NCBI GenBank assembly: GCA_030615235.1
Contig: JAUWZR010000005.1
Span: forward strand, 1-27,815
Length of the DNA stretch: 27,815 bases
Reading direction: 5' to 3'
From: Promethearchaeota archaeon
GTDB lineage: Archaea > Asgardarchaeota > Lokiarchaeia > Sigyniarchaeales > SOKP01
Each line of letters starts with the position of its first letter. Within the stretch, counting starts at the first letter, position 1. Of this stretch, positions 7,747 to 15,336 are shown one piece after another. A model generated the notes under the pieces. It made no database searches and was not told the origin of the DNA. It saw only the letters and a list, made by a program, of their open reading frames with translations. Both the position numbers and the translations under genes were made by a program.

Positions 7747-8949
7747 TTGAGTATTATAATTGATGCAGAATTATGTACAGGTTGCGCTAGCTGTATGGAG
7801 AGCTGCATCTATGATGCTATTGAATTAGATAACAATATAGCAAAGGTTCTACCAAATTGTACTCTATGTAGAGCATGTATAGAAGCTTGTCCAGAAGAAG
7901 CAATCTCATTGGAACGGGATGATGCTAAAGCTCAAAAAGTTGATATTTCACAATTCAAAGGAGTTTGGGTAGTCGCAGAGCATTACAAAAATAAAATTCA
8001 AAAAGTATCATTTCAACTACTTAGTAAAGGACGCGAATTGGCAGATATATTACAAGTTAATTTAACCTTTGTAATACTAGGGACTGATTTCGACGATAAA
8101 TTGGAGGAGTTTAGCCAATATGGTATGGATGAGATCATCTATATTAAATCCCCGATTTTGAAAGATTATTATTCAGACCTATACACAAAAGTAATTACAG
8201 AATTAGTGTTAGAAACCCAACCAGAAATTATATTGATTGGAGCTACAGCTACCGGAAGAGATTTTGCTCCAAGAGTGGCAAAAAGACTTAGGGCAGGTTT
8301 AACTGCAGACTGTACAGGATTAGAAATTGATCTTGAAACAAGGAATCTTCTTCAAACTCGTCCAACATATGGCGGAACTATTATGGCAACTATAAGAACA
8401 CCCTCTAGCAGACCACAAATGGCAACTGTAAGAGCTGGCATTTTCAAAATGCCCGAGAAGATAAAAAAAAATGTAAACATTAGGAAAATTGAGTATGAAT
8501 TTAAAGAACAAGATTCTGTCTCAAAAATAGTAAAAGTAATAAGTAAAACTAAAACTCCAGTAAATCTCGAAGACGCAAAAATCATAGTAGCAGGTGGACG
8601 AGGAGTTGGTTCAAAAGAAAACTTTAAGCTTATCGAGGATTTGGCAAATGTATTAGGAGCTGAATTAGGTGGCTCAAGAATAACCATTGAATTAAATTGG
8701 CTTGATCCAGACAGACAAATTGGTCAAACAGGCGTAACAGTTTCTCCAAAATTATATATTGCTTGCGGCATTTCCGGGGCAATCCAGCATATCGTTGGGA
8801 TGGAAAATTCAAATATTATCGTAGCAATCAATAAGGATCCAGATGCTCCAATCTTTAATTTTGCTCATTATGGGATTGTAGGGAATCTCCATGAAATTAT
8901 TCCAATATTGATTGAGGAAATAAAGATTATGAACCTAAACAAAGAATAA
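7747..8949 (+). CDS. etfA: Electron transfer flavoprotein alpha subunit with N-terminal two-[4Fe-4S] ferredoxin domain
   Basis: A 400-residue fusion. Residues 1-56 are a bacterial-type ferredoxin with two CxxCxxCxxxC sets (C10, C13, C16, C20 and C38, C41, C44, C48); the first set lacks the usual proline after its last Cys. Residues from about 68 onward are ETF alpha, ending in the FAD domain with GGRGVGSKENF, GQTGVTVSPKLYIACGISGAIQH and INKDPDAPIF. The start is TTG at 7747 behind an AGAGGA Shine-Dalgarno at 6-base spacing, 11 bases after etfB. The same architecture occurs in the caffeyl-CoA reductase ETF subunit CarE of Acetobacterium woodii, an electron-bifurcating complex. Here it probably links the acyl-CoA dehydrogenase to ferredoxin or a membrane acceptor. 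Bifurcation itself is inferred, not shown. Confidence 0.94.
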   Translation: MSIIIDAELCTGCASCMESCIYDAIELDNNIAKVLPNCTLCRACIEACPEEAISLERDDAKAQKVDISQFKGVWVVAEHYKNKIQKVSFQLLSKGRELADILQVNLTFVILGTDFDDKLEEFSQYGMDEIIYIKSPILKDYYSDLYTKVITELVLETQPEIILIGATATGRDFAPRVAKRLRAGLTADCTGLEIDLETRNLLQTRPTYGGTIMATIRTPSSRPQMATVRAGIFKMPEKIKKNVNIRKIEYEFKEQDSVSKIVKVISKTKTPVNLEDAKIIVAGGRGVGSKENFKLIEDLANVLGAELGGSRITIELNWLDPDRQIGQTGVTVSPKLYIACGISGAIQHIVGMENSNIIVAINKDPDAPIFNFAHYGIVGNLHEIIPILIEEIKIMNLNKE

Positions 8950-8992
8950 GAAAAATGAAAAATAAATTTTGATTAATTATATTAACCTTTAT

Positions 8993-9784
8993 CTAAACTT
9001 TATCTAAACGACCGCCGTTTATACCTATAATCTCTCCGTTCATAAACCACGCTGCATCGCTGCATAAAAATAATATGACCTCAGATACATATTTAGATTC
9101 CCCTATTCCTAAGGGAATCCTTCCAGAATAGTACTTTCTCCATTTACCATCTTGTTTACTTAATAGTTCGCCGAGGATTGGAGTTTCGATTAATGTAGGC
9201 ATGATTGCGTGCGTTCTAATATTATAACGAATTAATTCTAAACCTGCTGTCTTTACCATTCCTAGCATTCCAGATTTAGCTGCAGAATAGTTCAATTGCC
9301 CAATATTTCCTTCAGCTGCTTGACTACTAATTGTGATCACTCTTTTATCTGGGTAATCTGCGATTTTCTCTTTGGGATTTTCTTTGCAAGAGACGATCCA
9401 TCGTTTAGCACAAGCTTGTAAGGATAGATAAAATCCTTTAAGATGAGTGTTAATTACATCATCCCAATATTCCTCCGATAATTTATGTATCATTCCATCT
9501 TTTAAAATACCAGCAGAGTAAATTAAAAAATCAACAGTCCCGTACTTTTCAAACGCTTGATTAACTCCAGCTTCAACGGAATCGGATTTTCTTACATCTC
9601 CCTCAAAATATAATACTTCGCCACCGGCGTCTCTTATTTCTTTTTCAACACGCTCTCCGTTTTCTCTATCAATATCAAAAATTACAATTTTTGTTCCTTC
9701 TGCAGCAAAATCTTTAGCAGCCTGTTCTGCCAGTCCAGATGCACCACCTGTTAGAAATGCTACTTTTCCATCAAATTTTCCCAT
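8993..9784 (-). CDS. Short-chain dehydrogenase/reductase (FabG / 3-hydroxyacyl-CoA dehydrogenase-like)
   Basis: A 263-residue classical SDR. The cofactor motif reads TGGASGLA (12-19), so the third glycine of TGxxxGxG is alanine (A19). D37 at the end of beta-2 favours NAD(H). Other motifs are YSAG (in place of NNAG), the catalytic Ser in TISSQ (153-154), and Y166-S-A-A-K170. The C-terminus holds FMNGEIIGINGG, the usual oligomer strand. I start at ATG 9784, with AAGGTTG about 9 bases upstream; a TTG at 9793 is in frame and would add three residues. It converges on etfA with a 43-bp gap. By context it could oxidise 3-hydroxyacyl-CoA after the crotonase step, but SDR substrates cannot be assigned from sequence alone. 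Confidence 0.88.
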   Translation of the reverse strand: MGKFDGKVAFLTGGASGLAEQAAKDFAAEGTKIVIFDIDRENGERVEKEIRDAGGEVLYFEGDVRKSDSVEAGVNQAFEKYGTVDFLIYSAGILKDGMIHKLSEEYWDDVINTHLKGFYLSLQACAKRWIVSCKENPKEKIADYPDKRVITISSQAAEGNIGQLNYSAAKSGMLGMVKTAGLELIRYNIRTHAIMPTLIETPILGELLSKQDGKWRKYYSGRIPLGIGESKYVSEVILFLCSDAAWFMNGEIIGINGGRLDKV

Positions 9785-10017
9785 TACATTCAACCTTGAG
9801 ATTTATTTTTTTACATAAACTGATTGAAATTTAAACTTCAGTTCATTATGAATTTGAATAATAACAACGATTTAAAATTTTTATAATTAAAAGTGCACTT
9901 TTTAGACATAGTTAACATTTAAAACCTTTGAATTTCTCTTACTAATATTAAATATTATCTTCTAAGAATGGCACTAAAATATGATTGACGAATAAAGGTT
10001 CAAAAAATCTAACCTGA

Positions 10018-10132
10018 AGTGGAATATAAGGCAGAGAAATTTAAAAAAAAAGTAATGGAATGCAATTACTTTTAGCGGGAAAAACTCATTCGTGGAGGAA
10101 TAAATTACGGGCTAAAATCGAAACATTCCACT
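10018..10132. ncRNA. Candidate structured RNA or leader element (strand uncertain)
   Basis: Several perfect complementary segments nest without clash. An 8-bp closing stem pairs AGTGGAAT (10018-10025) with ATTCCACT (10125-10132). Inside it, AGTAAT (10051-10056) pairs with ATTACT (10065-10070), extendable to a 9-bp hairpin, and TTTAGC (10071-10076) pairs with GCTAAA (10111-10116). This gives a compact three-way junction. The segment is less AT-rich than its flanks. ATTCCA can alternatively pair with TGGAAT in the inner hairpin loop (10056-10061), a switch-like feature. On the minus strand it would lie about 230 bases upstream of the SDR start. No known RNA family is recognised, and chance pairing in AT-rich DNA is not excluded. 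Confidence 0.3.
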
Positions 10133-10750
10133 ACAAGATAGAAAATCGAAATTTTCTAACATAATAATGATCTTCACATATAAAAATTTTACGAATCATT
10201 CGTTAATTTTACAATCGTTCTATTTGAATATTCAATAAATAAAAATGATATTAGCATATTTGAAATATATTCTCTTTTACTTTATCTATTTAATGTTAGA
10301 TTTAAATATAAATGTAAAGATAATTCATAAATTTAATTTAAAAAAAAAAAAATTCTCGAATTTCTTCAGACCTAAATCAGTTTATTCAACTAAAATTAAC
10401 CAAATTTGTGTGCAAAATTTTTGATCGACAAGCTATTACAAATTCAAAATCAAAATTTATTAAGATCTTAATAGGCATAAATCCTTTATTTAAAGAGCGA
10501 TTAACAGCTCATCTTTAATTTAATTGATTATAATTTTAAACTTGATATTAATAATAAATCTGGTTGGTGAAATCATTTAATAGATAACTATTTTTTGGCT
10601 TAACGACTACTTTTCATTTTTTTCAACTATATACTTCTCGTAATGCCTATAGTTGCATAGTTAAAATCTTGTTTTGCTAAAAACAACCTTAGTTTCAGAT
10701 TAAATTTTTCTTTTTTAATTCTCTGAATCCATATTTAAAAATTAATAGGT

Positions 10751-10772
10751 GCTTCCCATTAGCTTCCCATTA
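10751..10772. repeat. 11-bp perfect tandem repeat, possible operator upstream of iorB
   Basis: GCTTCCCATTA occurs twice back to back (10751-10761 and 10762-10772), 91 bases before the iorB start. It stands out for its C-rich core in very AT-rich surroundings. The 11-bp period is about one helical turn, so a regulator could bind both copies on one face. Closer to the gene, GATGATA also occurs twice (10824-10830 and 10849-10855). A regulatory role is inferred from position only. Confidence 0.35.
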
Positions 10773-10862
10773 TCTATTTTAAGGGATAATTTAATTAAAT
10801 TTAAGAGATTAAGAAAAACTAAAGATGATAGGAAAAAGCTTAATTTTTGATGATACTTAATC

Positions 10863-11483
10863 ATGGAAATCAAAAGTTATAATTTATTAAATGTAGGAGT
10901 GGGTGGCCAAGGAGTAATTCGGGCTGCACAAATTCTCTCATATGCTGCTTTATTAGATAATTATAAAATTAGAACCGCAGAAACTCATGGTATGGCCCAG
11001 AGAGGTGGTTCAGTTGCGTCTTATCTTCGTTTTGGAACTGAAGTAGAAGGCCCACTTATTCCAAGAGGAAAAACTGATACTATCTTAGCTTTTGAGGCGA
11101 GTGAGGCTGTTAGGATTTTTAATTATGCTGGACCAGAAACTGTTTTTTTGATTAATGAGAACATTATAGTTCCTCCAGTGATTCGCCAGATGGGAATATA
11201 TTATCCAAACTTAACAGAAATTCGCGATTTTTTGAAGAATGTATCGCCAAATATATTTTTTATAGACGGCATTAAAATCGCTACAGATTTGGGGAATCCA
11301 AGAACGATGAATGTTGTAATGTTAGGTGCTCTAATTGGTTTACAAGTATTACCACTTAAAAAAGAAACGCTCCAGAAAGCTATCTTAAGTTATCTATATT
11401 CAAAGTTTCATGATATAAACAAGAAAGCATTTGAAATTGGAATTGAAAAAGGTGTAGAATTAAGGGGTGGTTCCAATGATTAG
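10863..11483 (+). CDS. iorB: Indolepyruvate:ferredoxin oxidoreductase, beta (gamma-domain) subunit
   Basis: A 206-residue subunit of the 2-oxoacid:ferredoxin oxidoreductase family. Signatures are the glycine-rich VGVGGQGV (11-18), the ETHGMAQRGGSV segment and the closing GNPRTMNVVMLGAL helix, all typical of the POR gamma-type domain found in IorB. With IorA it would oxidatively decarboxylate aryl 2-oxoacids (indolepyruvate, phenylpyruvate, hydroxyphenylpyruvate) to acyl-CoA, reducing ferredoxin. It starts with ATG at 10863 without a Shine-Dalgarno, and is the first gene of a tight operon: its last eight bases overlap the preferred iorA start. The order iorB before iorA is the reverse of the more familiar arrangement. 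Confidence 0.93.
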   Translation: MEIKSYNLLNVGVGGQGVIRAAQILSYAALLDNYKIRTAETHGMAQRGGSVASYLRFGTEVEGPLIPRGKTDTILAFEASEAVRIFNYAGPETVFLINENIIVPPVIRQMGIYYPNLTEIRDFLKNVSPNIFFIDGIKIATDLGNPRTMNVVMLGALIGLQVLPLKKETLQKAILSYLYSKFHDINKKAFEIGIEKGVELRGGSND

Positions 11484-13380
11484 ACCAGAACTTGCTGAGG
11501 AGAATCCAGGAAAAAAAATAATAATGTTGGGAAACGAAGCAATTGCCAGAGGAATTCTAGAAGCGGGAGTTGTAATTGGTGCGGGTTACCCAGGCACACC
11601 TTCATCAGAAATATTACCAACTTTAGCGGAAATGCAAAAGTTTTATCCCCATCTCAAATTAGAATGGAGTGTAAATGAAAAAGTAGGCTTTGAGGTGGCG
11701 TACGGCGGTTCGATGTCGAATGTGCGTTCAGTTGCAGTTATGAAGCATGTCGGAGTCAATGTTGCATCAGATGCCTTCATGACAGCATGTTATGCAGGAG
11801 CGAGAGGTGGAATGGTTTTGATCTCGGCAGATGATCCTAATAGTTACTCCTCTCAAAATGAACAAGATAACAGATACTTTGGATTACATGCTCTTGTGCC
11901 TGTCTTTGAACCTTCAACTCCACAGGAAGCAAAAGACATGATAAAGTACGCGTTTGATTTCTCAGAAGAATACCAATCCTTAGTGTTGTTCCGCACTACA
12001 ACCAGGTTAAATCACGGGAGAGCAGATGTAATACTTGGAGAAGTGAAGGTAATAGATCGTGATTATGGGTTTGATTGGGACCGCTCCAGATGGGTTTGTT
12101 TGCCCTCTCACTCGCGGGTGTTGCGTATGAGGTTGTTGGAAAGATTTGAAGAGATTTCCGATTATGCCGATGAGTTTCCGTTTAATGCGCTAAAATTATC
12201 GGGAGAAAAGATTAATGGTATAAGATATGGATTTGTTGCAGCTGGAGTACCATATTCTCAATTGTTAAATGCCCTTAATTACTACGGTATTGTTGATAAA
12301 GTTTCAATTTTAAAACTTGGATTAGTTTTTCCTCCACCTAAAGAGTTAATAAAGAAGTTATTTGCTTACTCAGACGAAATCGTAGTAGTTGAGGAACTCG
12401 AACCTTTCCTTGAAAATATCATGAAGCAAATTGCGTTTGAAGAAGGTTACTCAAAAGAGTTAACTATTCATGGAAAAGATATTTTTCCACAAAATGGAGA
12501 ATTTTCTGGAGAAATCTATTTAGAAAATATTGCTCGGTTAATTGGTTTATCTTATAAGAAAGTTCCTGTTCCTGAAAACATGTTAATCATCCCTCCAAGG
12601 CTTCCCATCTTATGTCCGGGCTGTGGACATCGATCAACATTCTATGCGATTAAACAAGTAGAAAAGTTGATGAAGACGAAATTTGTGAACTCATCTGACA
12701 TTGGTTGTTATACTCTCGCAGTTTACAAACCATTAGAGGGAATAGACACAGAAGTGTGCATGGGAGGCTCAATTGGTTTAGCAAACGGAATTGCGAAAGT
12801 TCAAAGTTCAGATAATCCAGTCTTGGCAATTTTAGGTGATTCTACATTTTTCCATTCTGGGATTCCAGCTTTGATCAATGCGGTATTTAACAAAAATAAT
12901 ATGTTAGTCGTTATTTTGGATAACAGATCAACAAGTATGACGGGTTTTCAAGATAACCCAGGTACAGGCATAACTATCACTAACGAACCAGGTACGCGAG
13001 TTGTCCTAGAAGATCTTGTGAAAGGTTGTGGCGTCTCTCCCGAAAATATCTGGGTTGAAGACGCTTATAAATTGAACGAGACTATTAAAAAGCTTGAAGA
13101 AGCTGTTAAAGCAGAGGGAGTTCGAGTTTTCATTTCACGACATCTGTGTTCCTTAGTAGAGTCTAACCAATTTCGAGCTCAGCAAATAATACCCCCCTCC
13201 ATAATGGTAGATCAAGAAAAATGCATCAGTTGTATGATATGTATTAATAAATTTGGGTGTCAAGCGTTAAATTCTAATGAAGCTGATAAAAAAGTTTCAA
13301 TTGAGAGTTCTGTTTGTAGGGGGTGCAAAGTTTGTATAGACATTTGTCCTCAAGATGCGATATATGAGGAGATTGAATAA
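11476..13380 (+). CDS. iorA: Indolepyruvate:ferredoxin oxidoreductase, alpha subunit
   Basis: A 634-residue TPP- and iron-sulfur enzyme subunit. The N-terminal pyrimidine-binding half has GYPGTPSSE and NEKVGFEVAYG. The TPP half has CPGCGHRST (from C380) and the GDSTFFHSG diphosphate site (from G454) with a following Asn-rich turn. The C-terminus carries two cluster sets: C583, C586, C589, C595 and C614, C617, C620, C624, as in archaeal IorA. I prefer ATG 11476 because AAGGGGTGG lies about 5 bases upstream; an in-frame GTG at 11467 would add three residues. It overlaps iorB by eight bases, suggesting translational coupling. It works with IorB in amino-acid fermentation. Length is normal for the family. 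Confidence 0.95.
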   Translation: MIRPELAEENPGKKIIMLGNEAIARGILEAGVVIGAGYPGTPSSEILPTLAEMQKFYPHLKLEWSVNEKVGFEVAYGGSMSNVRSVAVMKHVGVNVASDAFMTACYAGARGGMVLISADDPNSYSSQNEQDNRYFGLHALVPVFEPSTPQEAKDMIKYAFDFSEEYQSLVLFRTTTRLNHGRADVILGEVKVIDRDYGFDWDRSRWVCLPSHSRVLRMRLLERFEEISDYADEFPFNALKLSGEKINGIRYGFVAAGVPYSQLLNALNYYGIVDKVSILKLGLVFPPPKELIKKLFAYSDEIVVVEELEPFLENIMKQIAFEEGYSKELTIHGKDIFPQNGEFSGEIYLENIARLIGLSYKKVPVPENMLIIPPRLPILCPGCGHRSTFYAIKQVEKLMKTKFVNSSDIGCYTLAVYKPLEGIDTEVCMGGSIGLANGIAKVQSSDNPVLAILGDSTFFHSGIPALINAVFNKNNMLVVILDNRSTSMTGFQDNPGTGITITNEPGTRVVLEDLVKGCGVSPENIWVEDAYKLNETIKKLEEAVKAEGVRVFISRHLCSLVESNQFRAQQIIPPSIMVDQEKCISCMICINKFGCQALNSNEADKKVSIESSVCRGCKVCIDICPQDAIYEEIE

Positions 13381-13384
13381 AAAC

Positions 13385-14752
13385 ATGATTTCTCTTTTTT
13401 TTTCTCCCAAAACTATTGCGGTCATCGGAGCGACTGCTAATCCAAAAAAGTTTGGAAATGCTGTTACCGTAAATATCCTTCAAAACAAAGACCTTGCTAG
13501 TGAATTATATCTTATAACTCAAAATATTAAGGAAATTCTTGGAATTAAATGTTATAAAAGCATATTAGATGTTCATAAAGACATTGATCTTGCGATAATT
13601 TTAGTTCCTGCGAAAGCAGTAGACGGTGTAATTGATGAGTGTATTGAAAAGCATGTAAAATGTGTAATAATAATAACTGCAGGGTTTGGAGAAATTAATC
13701 AAGAAGGTAAAAAAGCTGAAGAATTAATTGCACAAAAGTGTAAAAAAGCGGGAATTCGAGTTATGGGGCCAAATTGCGTTGGAATTCAAAATCTTGATGT
13801 CAGACTCAACGCTTCTTTTATACAAGCAGCACCATGTGGGAATATTAGCATGATCAGTCAATCAGGTTCATTTAGCTGTGCTAGTTTTTATGCTATGGAT
13901 CAAGAAAATATCGGTTGCTCTAAATTTGCGAATATCGGGAATAATATTGATGTTTCATTTGATGAAATTCTTAAGTTTTATAAAGAGGATGCGAACACGA
14001 AAATTATATGTATCTACATGGAAACAGTTGAGGGAGGAAGGAGACTATTAAATACACTAAAAACAATTGTTCCTATTAAACCAGTTATTATTTTAAAGGG
14101 AGGTAGAACTTCATCTGGGATGAAAGCTGCAAGTAGTCACACAGGTTCAATAGCCACAAGCTATAAAATGTTGAAAACATCTATACAACAAGCAGGAGCA
14201 ACATTGTGTGAAAATGCCTCTGATTTTATTACAGCTTTAAAAGCGTTTTCATTTTTACCCAACCCTAAGGGTAAGAGAATAGGAGTTTTGACGAATAGTG
14301 GGGGAAGCTCTGTTTTGTTCAGTGATAAGGTAGAAGAGTTTAATTTGACATTAGCTGAGTTTTCCGACACTCTCATAGAAAATATTCAACCTTTTTTGAT
14401 TTCTCTTGTTAAAATTCAGAATCCTCTTGACATGATAAGCGTAGCTGCTGAGCAACAGTATTACGAGATAACAAAAGCCATGTTGGAAGATTCAGGTATA
14501 GATATAGTTGTCCCATGTTTAGTTATTCCTCCATTCTTAGAAATGAAATCTGATGAACATTTTAGGGGAATGATAAGAGCTTGGAATGAAACAATGAGAT
14601 TAAAACCACTTGTGCCTTTAGTTTTTTTTGGAGAAAATTTCATTGAACTAAAAGAATTTGCTAAAAAAGAGGAAGCACCCGTGTTTTATACTCCAACGGA
14701 GGCTGCTTATGCGATAAAAGTGCTCACAGATCGCATGAAATTGAAAATATAG
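13385..14752 (+). CDS. ADP-forming acyl-CoA synthetase, alpha subunit (succinyl-CoA-synthetase-like)
   Basis: A 455-residue protein with an N-terminal CoA-binding domain (SPKTIAVIGAT), a MGPNCVGI/SQSGSF central fold, and the phosphohistidine loop SSHTGS with H252, equivalent to the alpha-subunit active histidine of Pyrococcus acetyl-CoA synthetase (ADP-forming). It converts acyl-CoA + ADP + Pi to acid + CoA + ATP. The ATP-grasp beta subunit is absent from this protein and from the window, so it must be encoded elsewhere. ATG 13385 matches the family start and lies 4 bases after the iorA stop; GAGGAG is about 12 bases upstream, within the end of iorA. The operon couples 2-oxoacid oxidation to substrate-level ATP formation, favouring aryl or branched acyl-CoAs. 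Confidence 0.9.
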   Translation: MISLFFSPKTIAVIGATANPKKFGNAVTVNILQNKDLASELYLITQNIKEILGIKCYKSILDVHKDIDLAIILVPAKAVDGVIDECIEKHVKCVIIITAGFGEINQEGKKAEELIAQKCKKAGIRVMGPNCVGIQNLDVRLNASFIQAAPCGNISMISQSGSFSCASFYAMDQENIGCSKFANIGNNIDVSFDEILKFYKEDANTKIICIYMETVEGGRRLLNTLKTIVPIKPVIILKGGRTSSGMKAASSHTGSIATSYKMLKTSIQQAGATLCENASDFITALKAFSFLPNPKGKRIGVLTNSGGSSVLFSDKVEEFNLTLAEFSDTLIENIQPFLISLVKIQNPLDMISVAAEQQYYEITKAMLEDSGIDIVVPCLVIPPFLEMKSDEHFRGMIRAWNETMRLKPLVPLVFFGENFIELKEFAKKEEAPVFYTPTEAAYAIKVLTDRMKLKI

Positions 14753-14790
14753 GATTTAAATTTAAAAAATAGTAATTTTGGAGTCTTAAC

Positions 14791-15213
14791 TTATTCTAAT
14801 TCTTCCATCACTTCAAAACCATGCTCTTTTAAAACTTCTATTCCTTTTTCGTTATTATCTAGTCTCAGAACGGTCAAAGTACTTATTTCTGACGCCTTTT
14901 CTGCAAAAGTATACATATATTCGATATTTACTTTGTGATTCCCAAGTGTTTTTGCGATATTGTACAATTGAGTGATGTTGTCTGATAGTTTTATTGCGAT
15001 AACTTCTGTTACTGAATGTAAATAATCATTATCCTCTAATAATGTTATGCATTTTTCAAAAGGGTTGACTAATAGTAATAATAATCCATATTCTTCTGTT
15101 TCAGCAACAGTTAAAGATCTTATGTATATATTGTTGTTCATCAGAAATTCAAAGAAATTAGCTAGTTGCCCTGGTTTATTTGGGAGAAACACAGATATTT
15201 GACTTAACACCAT
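14791..15213 (-). CDS. Tandem ACT-domain protein
   Basis: A 140-residue protein made of two ACT-like repeats. The first (about 1-65) begins SQISVFLPNKPGQLANFFEFL, the hallmark first strand and helix with PGQL. The second (about 70-140) starts IAIKLSDN and keeps the beta-alpha-beta-beta pattern. There is no catalytic domain. Stand-alone double ACT proteins bind amino acids and often sit beside iorAB or aryl-CoA ligase genes; this one converges on the ior operon with a 38-bp gap. A role as amino-acid sensor for aromatic amino-acid catabolism is plausible by context. It starts with ATG at 15213. Confidence 0.85.
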   Translation of the reverse strand: MVLSQISVFLPNKPGQLANFFEFLMNNNIYIRSLTVAETEEYGLLLLLVNPFEKCITLLEDNDYLHSVTEVIAIKLSDNITQLYNIAKTLGNHKVNIEYMYTFAEKASEISTLTVLRLDNNEKGIEVLKEHGFEVMEELE

Positions 15214-15336
15214 TTTTTAATCGCGGGGAATGTATTTTATTTAATTTTTTTATCTCAAAATGATATTTTTACTTAAATTATTTGAAATTTGGATTGTTTA
15301 AAAATGATTCTGAATGAAATTATAAAAAAAGAGGAA

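Larger units (their letters stand above)
9785..10862. other. Gene-free 1.08-kb region between divergent SDR and iorB genes
   Basis: I find no convincing coding frame here on either strand. The stretch contains the candidate structured RNA at 10018-10132, a small hairpin at 10141-10156 (GAAAAT, CGAA loop, ATTTTC), a run of 13 A at 10340-10352, and the 11-bp tandem repeat at 10751-10772. The remainder is very AT-rich with no recognised element. It is by far the longest non-coding gap in the window and must hold the divergent promoters for the SDR and the ior operon. Confidence 0.7.

Noticed and set aside
8320..8812. Overlapping minus-strand open frames inside etfA
   Set aside because: They are antisense to well-conserved ETF alpha sequence and have no recognisable motif.
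10141..10156. Hairpin GAAAAT-CGAA-ATTTTC as a terminator
   Set aside because: The stem is only 6 AT-rich pairs and no T-run follows on either strand; it may simply be part of the AT-rich background.
10340..10352. Run of 13 A as a minus-strand terminator
   Set aside because: No gene or transcript source lies upstream on that strand close enough to need it; homopolymer runs are expected in this composition.
9785..10862. tRNA, box C/D RNA or CRISPR repeat in the long gap
   Set aside because: No cloverleaf, no C/D box arrangement (GATGATA lacks a matching CTGA) and no regularly spaced repeat was found.
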